NCBI RefSeq assembly: GCF_051348905.1
Contig: NC_135239.1
Span: 182,062,757-182,126,756, forward strand
Length of the DNA: 64,000 nt
From: Ranitomeya variabilis
Lineage: Eukaryota > Chordata > Amphibia > Anura > Dendrobatidae
Direction: 5' to 3'
The notes below the pieces were generated by a model that worked only from the letters and a program-made list of their open reading frames with translations, did not search any database and was not told where the DNA came from. The translations under genes and the position numbers were made by a program. Below, in pieces: positions 23,514 to 35,164 of this stretch; the first letter of the stretch is position 1; the number at the start of each line of letters is the position of its first letter.

Positions 23514-25069
23514 CAGGTCCTTCTCAAAAAATTAGCATATAGTGTTAAATTTCATTATTTACCATAATGTAATGATTACAATTAAACTTTCATATACTAT
23601 AGATTCATTATCCACCAACTGAAATTTGTCAGGTCTTTTATTGTTTTAATACTGATGATTTTGGCATACAACTCCTGATAACCCAAAAAACCTGTCTCAA
23701 TAAATTAGCATATTTCACCCGACCAATCAAATAAAAGTGTTTTTTAATAGCAAACAAAAAACCATCAAATAATAATGTTCAGTTATGCACTCAATACTTG
23801 GTCGGGAATCCTTTGGCAGAAATGACTGCTTCAATGCGGCGTGGCATGGAGGCAATCAGCCTGTGACACTGCTGAGATGTTATGGAGGCCCAGGATGCTT
23901 CAATAGCGGCCTTAAGCTCATCCAGAGTGTTGGGTCTTGCGTCTCTCAACTTTCTCTTCACAATGTCCCACAGATTCTCTATGGGGTTCAGGTCAGGAGA
24001 GTTGGCAGGCCAATTGAGCACAGTAATACCATGGTCAGTAAACCATTTACCAATGGTTTTGGCACTGTGAGCAGGTGCCAGGAAGCATGAAGTGCTCCAA
24101 AATCTCCTGATAGCTAGCTGCATTGACCCTGCCCTTGATGAAACACAGTGGACCAACACCAGCAGCTGACATGGCACCCCACACCATCACTGACTGGGTA
24201 CTTGACACTGGACTTCAGGCATTTTGGCATTTCCTTCTCCCCAGTCTTCCTCCAGACTCTGGCACCTTGATTTCCGAATGACATGCAAAATTTGCTTTCA
24301 TCAGAAAAAAGTACTTGGGACCACTTAGCAACAGTCCAGTGCTGCTTCTCTGTAGCCCAGGTCAGGCGCTTCTGCCGCTGTTTATGGTTCAAAAGTGGCT
24401 TTACCTGGGGAATGCGGCACCTGTAGCCCATTTCCTGCACACGCCTGTGCACGGTGGCTCTGGATGTTTCCACACCAGACTCAGTCCACTGCTTCCTCAG
24501 GTTCCCCAAGGTCTGGAATCGGTCCTCCACAATCTTCCTCAGGGTCCGGTCACCTCTTCTCGTTGTACAGCGTTTTCTGCCACATTGTTTCCTTCCAACA
24601 GACTTACCATTGAGGTGCCTTGATACAGCACTCTGGGAACAGCCTATTTGTTGAGAAATTTCTTTCTGGGTCTTACCCTCTTGCTTGAGGGTGTCAATGA
24701 TGGCCTTCTTGACATCTGTCAGGTCGCTAGTCTTACCCATGATGGGGGTTTTGAGTAATGAACCAGGCAGGGAGTTTTTAAAAGCCTCAGGTATCTTTTG
24801 CATGTGTTTAGAGTTAATTAGTTGATTCAGAAGATTAGGGTAATAGGTCGTTTAGAGAACCTTTTCTTGATATGCTAATTTATTGAGACAGGTTTTTTGG
24901 GTTATCAGGAGTTGTATGCCAAAATCATCAGTATTAAAACAATAAAAGACCTGACAAATTTCAGTTGGTGGATAATGAATCTATAATATATGAAAGTTTA
25001 ATTGTAATCATTACATTATGGTAAATAATGAAATTTAACACTATATGCTAATTTTTTGAGAAGGACCTG
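23514..25069 (-). mobile_element. Tc1-type DNA transposon, near full length
   Basis: The ends CAGGTCCTTCTCAAAAAATT and its inverse lie between TA dinucleotides (23512-23513 and 25070-25071), the Tc1/mariner target duplication. Terminal inverted repeats are about 200 bp (23514-23713 and 24870-25069) and nearly identical, which suggests a fairly recent insertion. The transposase lies between them on the minus strand. The family is common in fish and frog genomes; I do not assign a database name. Confidence 0.95.
23791..24803 (-). pseudogene. Tc1 transposase, inactivated
   Basis: The frame opens with an in-frame ATG at 24803, but the conserved start is probably the second ATG, MGKTSDLTDVKKAIIDTLKQ. 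The N-terminal paired-type helix-turn-helix reads GKTQKEISQQIGCSQSAVSR and VGRKQCGRKRCTTRRGDR. The first catalytic Asp is in LFSDESKF. A frame change follows near 24200 (SDGVGCHVSC where related copies read a VWG-type motif). A deletion of roughly 60 bases near 24087 removes the segment with the second catalytic Asp. The C-terminal part keeps LAPAHSAKT and the third acidic residue in DLNPIENLWD, and ends FPTKY. No active protein is possible from this copy. Confidence 0.92.
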
Positions 25070-25364
25070 TATTTTACTTTGCAAATACAGAGATCGGGCC
25101 GGGATCATCGAGTCTATAAATTAACCAATTATGAAACAGGATGGGGTTTAATAAAATAATACAAATACTGAGCTCATCAACTTCTTGCTGCCCCATCCAG
25201 ACACTCTCCCGGGCCTTCAACTTGTAATAGTGTGGCCGCAGCGGTGACATTACACTACTTCGACCAGTAATAGGCAGCAGTGGCCATATGCTGACAGAGT
25301 CAGGTACACAGACCAGTGGAGACATGGAAGCGTTGGCCAGGCAGGATCATTAGTACTCATACTC

Positions 25365-25740
25365 CAGTTAGGTCCAGAAATATTTGGACAGTGACACAAG
25401 CAGTCATTTTAGTGGTTTACCAAAACATAGTCAAGATAGTTATATAATCAGTATGGCTCAAAGTGCAGACCCTCAGCTTTAATTTGAGGGCATTCACATC
25501 CTAATTGGAGTAACCGTTTAGGAATTACAGCTCTTAAATTTGTAGCTTTCTCTTTTTAATGGGGTCAAAAGTAAATAACGAGCTTTTGAAATAATTGTCT
25601 AAAGGGCTGCATGGACTATTCACTTGTTAATCCATCAATTAAGCAGGTAAATGGTATAGAGCTGATTCTAGGTGTGGCATTTGCATTTGGAAGTTGTTGC
25701 TGTGAACCCACAACATGAGGTCAAAAGAATCCTCAATGAA
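25365..25740 (+). mobile_element. 5' part of a second Tc1-type transposon, truncated by a tandem array
   Basis: The left end CAGTTAGGTCCAGAAATATT, then TGGACAGTGACACAAG, is the terminus of a known Tc1-like group. About 350 bp later the transposase start is readable as MRSKESSMN (related copies begin MRSKELS) at 25715. Immediately after that the sequence turns into a 30-bp tandem array. No right end is seen. Confidence 0.75.
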
Positions 25741-26510
25741 TCCTCCCTCCATACAAGCTCCTCACATTCCAGCTCCCTCCATACGTGCTCCTCTCATCCC
25801 GGCTCCCTCCATACGTGCTCCGCTCATCCCGGCTCCCTCCATACGTGCTCCGCTCATCCCGGCTCCCTCCATACGTGCTCCGCTCATCCCGGCTCCCTCC
25901 ATACGTGCTCCGCTCATCCCGGCTCCCTCCATACGTGCTCCGCTCATCCCGGCTCCCTCCATACGTGCTCCGCTCATCCCAGCTCCCTCCATACGTGCTC
26001 CGCTCATCCCGGCTCCCTCCATACGTGCTCCGCTCATCCCGGCTCCCTCCATACGTGCTCCTCACATCCCGGCTCCCTCCATACGTTCTCCTAACATCCC
26101 GGCTCCCTCCATACGTGCTCCTCACATCCCGGCTCCCTCCATATGTTTTCCTAACATCCCGACTCCCTCCGTACGTGCTCCTCTCATCCCGGCTCCCTCC
26201 GTACGTGCTCCTCTCATCCCGGCTCCCTCCGTACGTGCTCCTCTCATCCCGGCTCCCTCCATACGTGCTCCTCTCATCCCGGCTCCCTCCATACGTGCTC
26301 CTCTCATCCCGGCTCCCTCCATACGTGCTCCTCTCATCCCGGCTCCCTCCATACGTGCTCCTCTCATCCCAGCTCCCTCCATACGTGCTCCTCACATCCC
26401 GGCTCCCTCCATACGTGCTCCTCACATCCCAGCTCCCTCCGTACACGCTCCTCACATCCTGGCTCCCTCCGTACATGCTCCTCACATCCTGGCTCCCTAG
26501 ATACATGCTC
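25741..26510. repeat. 30-bp tandem array, about 26 copies
   Basis: The unit GGCTCCCTCCATACGTGCTC, then CGCTCATCCC, repeats in near-perfect register. Blocks of variants are visible: CGCTCATCCC in the left third, CTCACATCCC and CTAACATCCC in the middle, CTCTCATCCC to the right. Because 30 is a multiple of 3, five frames are open across it and give decapeptide repeats (for example RAPLIPAPSI on plus, DERSTYGGSR on minus). None has independent coding support. Confidence 0.95.
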
Positions 26511-26819
26511 CCTCCATATTGTTATTCTTCTCTCATACCCACTTCCTACATTCGGACTCCCTTCACATCCCGGTCTCTGGTTCTGCTTTCTCATTAATTT
26601 CCAGCCCAGTTCCTTCGTTCTCTCAGCCCTGTCTACAGTCCTCTCCTTCCTATCCTCTGCTCCGGGCCATAGTGCCTCCATGCCAGCAGTTACGCCCCCA
26701 CATTCCTACTCGCTTCCCACTGGAGGAGGAGTTGGGACGGCTTCCCAGTCACATTTCTCTCTACTGAGACTTCAGATTCCAGGTCTAAAATCCACCGTCA
26801 TCTCCCTGCAGGAACACAA

Positions 26820-27200
26820 GGCACCTCTACACCGGAGGCCTCATCCAGTGACAATGCTGCGCTGCCAACGTCATGCAGTGACCGCTCCACACTGGCATCC
26901 TCCGACAGTCACCCCTTAGTGCTGTCAGCTCCATGCAGTGACCCGTGTACGCTGCAGACTCATACAGTGCCCATTCTGCACTGCCACCCTGCTCAATGAC
27001 GCCTCTGCACTCCCAGCAGCAGTGCCCCCCACACACTGACAGCCTCCTGGTGACCCCTACTGCATCCCCGCCTTCATGCAGTGTCCCCACCATGCAGCGA
27101 TCACCACTGCACTACAAGCCTAATGCAGTGTCCCCCACACTGGCAGCCCCCTCCTGTGCCCCGCTAGCACTGCAGTCTCCCGCAGCGATGCCTCCGCACT
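26820..27200. repeat. Degenerate minisatellite around CATGCAGTGACC
   Basis: Blocks resembling CATGCAGTGACCCCTCCACA, then CTGC, recur at roughly 30-35-bp steps with heavy divergence. The plus-strand open frame at 26945-27472 runs over it and looks like low-complexity translation of the repeat. Confidence 0.55.
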
Positions 27201-27473
27201 GCCTCCGTCCCCCAGCGCAGCAGCCGGTCATGCCTTCGGGAAAAGATCCGCTCACCTCGCTGCAGTCACCTACAATCTCCGCACACTGCTCCCCCGTCCA
27301 TGTTACCTGTCACACGTCCTTGCCGATTTCCTCAGCACCAGTCCCCAGTTCCCTCCATTCTCCGGCTCCTGTCACACCTCCTCCTCCAGCCCAGCTCCCC
27401 GCACTCTGCTTCCCAGTCACACCTCCTCCGTCACAGCCCACAAGGTCTCCCGCTCTGACAAGCTTGCTTTAAG

Positions 27474-27660
27474 CCGGAAGTGACGTCCTACCACGTCAGT
27501 TGAGATATTTTTCTTTCACCAATCAGATTGTGGGGCGCCTGATCGTTAGCCAATCAAAGCGTCATGATGCAGTTTGGGTGCCGTGCAGGAAGTCAGTTTG
27601 GATGCGAGGCCCGCGCTGGGGTCACGTGGTTATTCATTAAACTTTAACCCAATCAGTGCT
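27474..27660. promoter_or_regulatory. Candidate promoter: ETS/CRE, three CCAAT boxes, CACGTG E-box
   Basis: CCGGAAGTGACGTCC at 27474-27488 combines an ETS site with a CRE-like site. CCAAT occurs at 27519, 27550 and 27649, each followed by CA. CACGTG lies at 27623-27628. The surroundings (27180-27660) are GC-rich with unmethylated-island character by eye. The combination is typical of a housekeeping-type vertebrate promoter. No exon or known coding start is visible beside it. It is 22 kb upstream of let-7a on the same strand as the let-7 transcript could run, so it may start the let-7 primary RNA; that is inference. Confidence 0.45.
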
Positions 27661-27714
27661 GAAGTATGAGAACCATTAGTGGAGTGGAGTGCCCCTGTTC
27701 ACTCACTGTGCCTG

Positions 27715-28755
27715 AGCTCATAGCACCCCACCCTCCTCCTACCTCACCCTCCTCCTACCCCACCCTCCATCCACCTACCTCACCCTCCACCTACCTCACC
27801 CTCACCTCACCCTCCACCTGCCTCACCCTCCACCTACCTCACCCTCCACCTACCTCACCCTCCACCTGCCTCACCCGCCTCCTACCTCACCTCACCCTCC
27901 ACCTGCCTCACCCTCCACCTACCTCACCCTCCACCTACCTCACCCTCCACCTGCCTCACCCGCCTCCTACCTCACCTCACCCTCCACCTGCCTCACCCTC
28001 CACCTGCCTCACCCTCCACCTGCCTCACCCTCCACCTGCCTCACCCTCCTCCTACCCCACCCTCCATCCACCTACCTCACCCTCCTACCTCACCCTCCTA
28101 TCTCACCCTCCACCTACCTCACCTCACCCTCCACCTGCCTCACCTCACCCTCCACCTCGCCTCACCCTCCACCTGCCTCACCCTCCACCTACCTCACCCT
28201 CCACCTGCCTCACCCTCCTCCTACCCCACCCTCCATCCACCTACCTCACCCTCCTACCTCACCTCACCCTCCACCTGCCTCACCTCACCCTCCACCTCGC
28301 CTCACCCTCCACCTACCTCACCCTCCACCTGCCTCACCCACCTAACTCACCCTCCACCTACCTCACCCACCTCACCTCACCCTCCACCTGCCTCACCCGC
28401 CTAACCTCACCCTCCACCTGCCTCACCCGCCTCCTACCTCACCCTCCACTTATCTCGCCCTCCTCCTACCTCAGCCTTTTACGTCACCCTCTGCCTACCT
28501 CACCCTCCACTTATCTCGCCCTCCTCCTACCTCAGCCTTCTCCTACGTCACCCTCTGCCTACCTCAACTCACCCTCCGCCTACCGCACCCTCTTCCTACC
28601 GCACCATTTGCCTACCTCACCTCCATGTCCTCTCCACACATCTCACACTCTGCCTGAGCCACCACCTTCCTCACCCTCCATCTTCCTAGCCCTCACCCTC
28701 CACCTACCTCATACTATTCATCCTCCTCACCCTCCACCTTCTTCACCCATCCTAT
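27715..28755. repeat. C/T-rich minisatellite, about 1 kb
   Basis: Irregular units such as CCTCACCCTCCACCTACCTC tile the whole stretch. The plus strand is almost purine-free apart from regularly spaced A; the minus strand reads GGTGGAGGGTGAGG and could form G-quadruplexes. The 364-codon plus-strand frame (PHPPPTSPSTYLTL-type) is a by-product. Confidence 0.93.
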
Positions 28756-29631
28756 GTTAGTCACACATTGTGGTGTCTAAGTCAAGGGCAGCTATTTCTG
28801 AATGATGTAATATTTGGTGCTTACTGGGATGGTTGGTCACTTCTGTCGTGCATCGCTGTGCCCATAACTTTGGAGGAATTTGTGATACACCCAGACATGT
28901 GTTGGTCTTTGGCCAATGGGCCCCTCTTGGCTTTTGTTTTTGCCTTCTTGTCCTCCATGGGCTGTAACTAAATTATACTTTTTGATTGATGTTTTTTGTG
29001 GTATTAACTTTCTGATTTCTTTTCATTCCATTTGTTTTTTGGATGTGAAGTGACCAAAAACAGCTATTTTTTCCATTTTTGGCATGCACTGTATGGGATA
29101 AATGTAATATTTTTATCACCAGATATGTAATTTTGATTTTTATTTTGTGGGAAAATGAGGCCTATGTGATATCAACGTATGTCTGTTGTTTTTATTGGGC
29201 CCGCTAAAGGACTTGAATAGAGATGAGCGTTTCTTTTTAAAGTTCTTTTTAAACCCCACAAATTTTTAAAGTTGAATTTGTCGGCTTTGCAAAAAATGTT
29301 TTCAATTTGATTTGCAGCAAAACACGATTCCTGCAAACCCTACAATTGCCCTGGAAAGACGTGTGCAGCAGTCTGAGGCATCCTAAGACTGTAGTGAACA
29401 TCTTTTAAGCTAAACACAACCTTAGTAATGTCCAAGTGACCTAAACATGTGTGGATGTAACTGGTAATAACTCAGTCTGTTTAAAAGCACACTTGTCTAA
29501 TAGACTTTACATGGCTTGTAAAGTATAAAAATTATCCACAAAATATTCCTTTTGGGGGGCAGATAGCTGCTTTGCTGGAGTTCATACCCAGGCAGTGTAT
29601 ACAAAAGAAGCTGTGGATTTTTGGCAAGTGG
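28756..29631. other. Intergenic stretch with an old T-rich element remnant
   Basis: No gene is seen. About 28970-29170 (TTTTTGATTGATG, ACCAGATATG) has the texture of decayed TTAA-type T-rich transposon sequence. Confidence 0.35.
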
Positions 29632-29848
29632 TGGTCCAAAAATGACCCGTTTGGGGAGTAGCAAGAAATTTGTTGTTTTGAAAATGAAGAAGACGGCTTT
29701 CTTAACAAGCGTTCCAAAAATTATCCTTTTTTTTGGGAGGGGGCATAGGAACACATTTGCTGTTTTGAAAGTGAATAAGCATGGGTTTTCAAAAAGCAAG
29801 CCAAAAATGGTCCCTTTTTTGGGAAGAGCAACAAGTTTGCTGCCTTGA
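29632..29848. repeat. Three diverged tandem units of about 80-90 bp
   Basis: Each unit begins with a TCCAAAAATGAC-like block, continues with TTTTTTGGGAGGGG-like sequence, then TTTGCTGTTTTGAAAGTGAA. Starts lie near 29635, 29712 and 29798. Frames across it on both strands are not recognised. Confidence 0.7.
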
Positions 29849-30574
29849 GATGGATAGAATATAATGGGACAGGCAAGGGGGTGTCCTGTTGTGTAAAGCG
29901 AACACTGGCGACCACCACAGCAGTACAGAATTGCAATAGAACACAATGGCAGAAGATGTGTGGCTGTCTAGTGGAAGCAACAACACAGTATACAACACGA
30001 TTAACTGGCAGAATATATGTGGTTGTGTATGGACAGCTGTCAGATGCTATGTCCAATCTATTCATTGGTATCAGCCGTAGGTGAATAAAAATCAGCACAG
30101 CACAGATCCATGACTGATTTATTTTGAGAAATGTAAGGTTTTCCATGCTAATGGAGGGCAATCTGGTCCTTTTGGGAGTGCCAAAGCTACTGGCCATGCT
30201 GTATACCATCTCTGACAGTACATGATAGTACGCCAATAGCAAACTGGGCCACTTCTTGCAACTGGTCAAAACTGCTGACCCAGAAGTCAACGAGGTCAGG
30301 GTTTGGGGTATTTGCTGGGAAAAAAAAGAGACTTAGACCAGGTGCGATTGTACCTGTTCATCTGGTGAGAATCTGTTTTCTGAAGTGCGTCACATTGGCA
30401 CAGCGGCATGGAAAAAATCTGGTCCATTATGTCTTATATATCGTAATTGCGGCTGCCGTGGCTGATTGTAACAGAACAGGCAGGAAGTTTTGCCTCTGCG
30501 GGGAGGATAGAGGGTTCCCATGGTCAAATGTGGTCAGCAGGTGTCTACTTTGTGAAAGCTTTCCAATGGCCGGA
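29849..30574. other. Unassigned stretch with long minus-strand frame
   Basis: A 189-codon minus-strand frame (30290-29721) covers the region. It includes CKKWPSLLLAYYHVLSEMVY, which I cannot assign to a family. The lack of domain motifs and the overlap with the tandem units suggest a repeat or chance frame. Confidence 0.3.
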
Positions 30575-30797
30575 AGCGTGATTTAAATGCCGCTGTCAGA
30601 GTTTGACAGCGGCCTTTAACTAGTTAATAGCCGCGGGCGGATCGCAATTCCACCTGTGGATATTGCGGGCACATGTCAGCTGTTCAAAACAGCTGACATG
30701 TCTCGGCTTTGAGGTGAACTCACCGCCGGAGCAAACATCAAAGCGGGGGATACTTACATTGGCATATTAGTACGTCCGATGTCAGTAAGGGGTTAAC
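30575..30797. mobile_element. End fragment of TTAA-flanked transposon (second copy at 44850-45091)
   Basis: TTTAAATGCCGCTGTCAGAG, then GACATGTCAGCTGTTC-type palindromes, then GGTGAACTCACCGCCGGAGC and AAGGGGTTAA match the right part of the element at 43818-45091 in order. TTAA ends at 30796. Two perfect short palindromes (ACATGTCAGCTGTTCAAAAC and its inverse) give strong hairpins. Confidence 0.8.
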
Positions 30798-33700
30798 TTA
30801 CAGATTAACCTTATATCTGCAGGTAGAGTTATCTGACCTGACAGGTTCTCTTTAAGTTTCACATAGTGTTATACTGGCTAGGTGTAATGTGCAGGTAGCC
30901 CAATAATTTGTCCACATAGTGTATGAACAATGCCAATGGAATACCACCGTAACCCAAATTCCTAAAATTTCAACAGTTTAGAATTTTTTTTTTGTAGCTA
31001 TTTTTCAGCATGAAAACAAACAAAAAATAAACAGAACATGGAATTAGAAGGATTAAAAAGCTTTTATTTATGAAACGGTAAAATGACAAAGATTGATAGA
31101 AAGTTTAAAAGAGATCTAGACAGCCGATGACATCCTCCCTCCTCGATACCCCTCTATCGTCTTTCCACTACAAATACAATTCTAAGCCTTTACAAAAGCG
31201 ACAAAAAATAAATAGTCCTTGAGAGTTGAACATTTTTTCTAGATGGCTGCTTTTTAAAAAAATATAATAGCAATATAAATATACTATCATTTCTAGTACC
31301 TAGCATACCAGAGGGCAACCTAGATCAACATACCAATGATACAATACAACATACTCGCACATGTATGTACATACGCCGGACAACGTCCATGCATGATTTG
31401 GCCCCAGAAATAAATAGAATGGTAAACATTCGACAGGTAACGTGGACGTGTTACCTAAATGATGTACAAGAAAATACCCTACATGGCAAATACTCCAAGT
31501 CTGGCAACTAAACTGCAGATACCTATGAGTCCATTCTAGGTGTCTCACAATCATGGGCAAAGATAGCGCACGTCTTAACCTATCTTTCCATATCTAGAAC
31601 AGACTACCTGTACTCAAGAAGTAGATCAATCCCAGATCATGCTCCATCGCACTATTCTCTCCTGGATACAAACTATGTCCAGGGCGTCTACCGATGCAAA
31701 CGGTGCAGGATATAGTGCACATTACTGCTACGAATTGTACAGACCAAATGGACATGGATGCCTGAGGCCTTAATGGGGCCGTATCAGACTAGAAAACTAT
31801 GTCTGCTTTATTTCAGCACTGTTGTCCATGGTCTGCGACTAGTATTGCATCTTAGACCCAATCGCTCAATGGGAGCTGGGCCAAGAGTGAAGAATTACCA
31901 TAAGCCATTGTTGGTTTTCTAACACGATCCTCGTAATCAAGCTTCGAGTTGTAGAGTTAGCATCACTTCTTTAGTCCATGACTGCCGAAACAGAGCCCTG
32001 AAAACCTTCTACCTGTCGGCATTCCCTGGCGTCTCTTCTGATTACTAGGCACTGAGTGATGTCGTCTGTGCTTCATGCCACCATGAAGATGTCATGGTGG
32101 ATCTGAAGAGGAACCGGTAAGGCCGGCGGGTAGGAGGAGGTTCGTCTGGCTCTGGTCCGGTGGTCACAGGCTACAGATGTGGACTCTGAACAAGGAAAAA
32201 TCTTGTTGCTCAACTCTACGGAAGAATTTTAAGTCATCGTAGCTATTTGGAGTCCACTGTTAATTTTACTATCAGAGCTTATAAAAAAAATTAACCTAGA
32301 CTCAAATTAGTTGTGGGAAACAAGTCCACGTTTGATATGATGTACGAGACTCATTCAGTGGTGCCAAGACCTGTCACTTGTCATATATATGTGATTTTTG
32401 TACCTTGGTGTAAATTCCGCTGTTCCATTGAATCCGGCATCGTGTTTCTTTTCTTCCTACGTGTCTCCATTCCAGAGATATGACCCCCTTCTTCCAAGTC
32501 TTATTTAAAGCCAAGTGGGCAGTTGTCTTTTTCTTGGCATCTTTTTAAGGCCATATCTCAAGAATGGAAAGGTAGAGGAACAAAAGATAAACTACGCCAG
32601 ACTCATGAGAACCAGGTAAAAAAAAAAAAAGATAGTAATTTACGGTAAGCGAAAGGTCCTAGTCCTGCCGGATTAAAAAAAAAAAAAAAAACATGGCTGC
32701 TTTTTACGAAAGCAGGTTAGGTGTGGTTTTCCCATTGACGTAAATGGGGCCTACTGAATACCAGACACAACCGAAGAACAGGTGTGAGCTGGAAGAAGGC
32801 AGCCATGTTTTTTTTACACAACCGCTTTAATATATTAATATACATTTAAATCAATAAAGGATCAATAAAGACTAATGAGGGGTAAAACTTAAACAAGGAA
32901 TCTACAAACACATCAGTCCAATATGTCTAGTTCTCCATATAAGTTGGCTCTAAACCTAGATCTCTAAAGTGGGGTTTCCCTTTAGCCGTTGCATCAGGAT
33001 CAGTTTTCTTGTGCCTTCGATGTCAAAACTACAGATAATGTGAATTGATAGGCAGCACCCGGTCCTACAGCCATAGTCAGTAATCTGGGGCCCTTGGAAG
33101 GGAGCCCTGCAAACCACCTCCTACCTGACTACATGCCTAGCTCCGCTTTTGATTGGCTGGCCCGATTGCGGTAAGAGGCGGTTCACAATCCTCCCGCGGC
33201 CATTACACCGGGTCCTGCTAATTGATTTGCACCATCTCAAGATAAAACTACATCAGTAATCATCCGGCTCTTTTACCAGTTTCTACTGCAAAAAAAATGG
33301 AGCCGTAATGGAAACGGCAAGATACAACGTTTTTTTGGGATCCGGAACATCAACTGTCCTGAATTGTGACGTGAATAAGCCCATGAAAAACAATGAGATC
33401 AGTTTCTACATCAGTTTTCCTCCAACATTTCTAGTGGAGGAAATAAGAAGAAAAGCCATCCGACTGGATAAAAACGGCAATAACGCAACGTGTGAACATA
33501 CCCTTAAACAATTACACAAATATTTATCCCTAGAAATGGACGATATGGAATTTTTGTAGGTGAATTTGTGTGCTCCATCCTATAAAACGGATGCCTATTA
33601 TAAGGCAAGTAACAGAGTTTAATGATCTGGTGCAACGGAGAGATGATTTTTCTCTTCTTCCTTTTAGAAGTAATTTGTCATCGCAACTGGATGTTAAACA

Positions 33701-34293
33701 TTTTATTTTTGTTTTAAAGGCACATTACACCCAACTTGCAAGTACGATTCCTAATCACAGTGATTTATTAATTCAGTGTCCGCACAATTCATTATTCATA
33801 TCTCGGTAAATGAAAAAATAAATAGAATTTATTTATATCACAAAATAATATGAAAATCAATTTGTTGGCCACGTACTGAATATAAGGTGGCCTGCGCTGA
33901 TAATGTGCAGTTAAGTATTTGCTCTTTACTAGTTGTACACTCTGCCTGTACATAAAAGGGTATACCCATTATGGATATGTTTATGTGACATGCCATAAGT
34001 TTCCGACAAGTGTGGATCTGTCACCGGAGATAAGCTGTCTCGAGAAGATTGTGGTAGCAGCTAACTCCCCTCTCCCCACTGGAAACAGGTGTATGGTGAG
34101 GTCGGGAGGAAGAGCTGTTGGAGGTATATGGGCGTTTTTCTCTGATTTCTCCTCTGTCTCTGCCTGACGAGGCTCCTTTGTATTTTCTGATGATTTTTAA
34201 ATGGCTGAGAGGTCCCCTAATAAGGACTCACCTGAAAGAGCCGGATTGAAGGCCGCTCACAAAAAGTAGCTCCTACAAAGGTGGACACAACCT
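30798..34293. other. Long intergenic stretch, mostly without recognisable features
   Basis: At 31055-31070 a minus-strand AATAAA in an AT-rich context could end a transcript; nothing supports one upstream. At 32395-32640 two arms (CGCTGTTCCATTGAATCC and related inverse) belong to the MITE family better preserved at 62385-62665. The block at 31080-32300 is repeat-poor and has balanced composition, so it could hold conserved non-coding sequence. No exon was recognised. Confidence 0.4.
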
Positions 34294-34555
34294 TTATGTA
34301 TGTTGCTTACTTATATAGCGCCAGCACATTCCAGACATTATCATCACTATCCCCATTGGGGCTCACAATCTAGATTCCCTATCAGTATGTCTTTGGAGAG
34401 TACGAGGAAACTGGAGAACCCGAAGGAAACCCACGCAAACACGGGGAGAACATACAAACTCCTTGCAGATGTTGTCCTTGGTGGGATTTGAACCCAGGAC
34501 TCCAGCGCTGCAAAGCAACAATGCTAAGCACTGAGCCACTGTGCTCCCCTTGACT
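34294..34555 (+). mobile_element. LINE 3' tail or SINE of a vertebrate-wide family
   Basis: AACCCACGCAAACACGGGGA, GAACATACAAACTCC, GGGATTTGAACCCAGGACTC and CACTGAGCCACTGTGC are the hallmark blocks of an interspersed repeat seen in fish, sharks and frogs, often placed at L2-like LINE tails. The clade is given from memory. Confidence 0.65.
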
Positions 34556-35164
34556 ATATTCGTGTCATAAAAAAAAGAAGGGAGTGGCAGACGGATAGGT
34601 GATAGCTGCCATTCAATTCATGAGTTCATGTAAGACTACAGGCCAGTTCCCGTTATTACGGTTCTCCTGGTGTTGGCAGTCGATTGCCGGTGACTGGAAC
34701 AGACGGACTTAAAGTAATCTTCATGATGGAACCTCTTTTAGGTAGAGGTACCGCCGATGCGCGCTGTCACTCCATTCATCTTTCAAGGGATTGAGACAAT
34801 CGAGAACAGCAGTCAGCTATCAGCGCTATGTAAAATGAAAGAAGCATCGGCACCACACACATGCTCTGCCACCCTCATTTCCTCTATATCTGGATACGGT
34901 CAATTCATGTGCACCCCAATTCACGCACCGGGTGGAGAATGTGGTGTAGAACGCTCTCTCATCAGACATTGATGTGTGGAGGCTGTGAGTATGCCAGGAA
35001 AATCCAAATGTAAGTAATTCACAGAACTGAGCTGACCGGAAACTCACCCTATGAAAATAAAGTACCCAGTGGAAAATAAGGAAATAAAGAGTCCAATCCA
35101 GAAGATACAAATATAATGCCTGAGTGAGTCCTTTTTCAAGGATTCTCTTATATTTTTTAATGAA

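Noticed and set aside
25733-26597. Frames of 96-270 codons in five reading frames over the 30-bp array
   Set aside because: A 30-bp unit without stops leaves several frames open by arithmetic. Codon-level conservation cannot be argued when overlapping frames are equally open.
26945-27472. 175-codon plus-strand frame upstream of the candidate promoter
   Set aside because: Low-complexity translation of a degenerate minisatellite and GC-rich sequence; no motif recognised.
27666-28760. 364-codon plus-strand frame rich in Pro, Thr, Ser and Leu
   Set aside because: It is a direct translation of the C-rich minisatellite. It has no signal, domain or recognisable N-terminus.
29721-30290. 189-codon minus-strand frame as a host gene
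   Set aside because: No recognised domain, and the 3' third is translation of the three tandem units at 29632-29848. No exon structure is evident.
34301-34500. tRNA-like or coding signal in the HANTGRTYKLL frame
   Set aside because: This is a known interspersed repeat block (CACGCAAACACGGGGAGAAC); no cloverleaf can be drawn.
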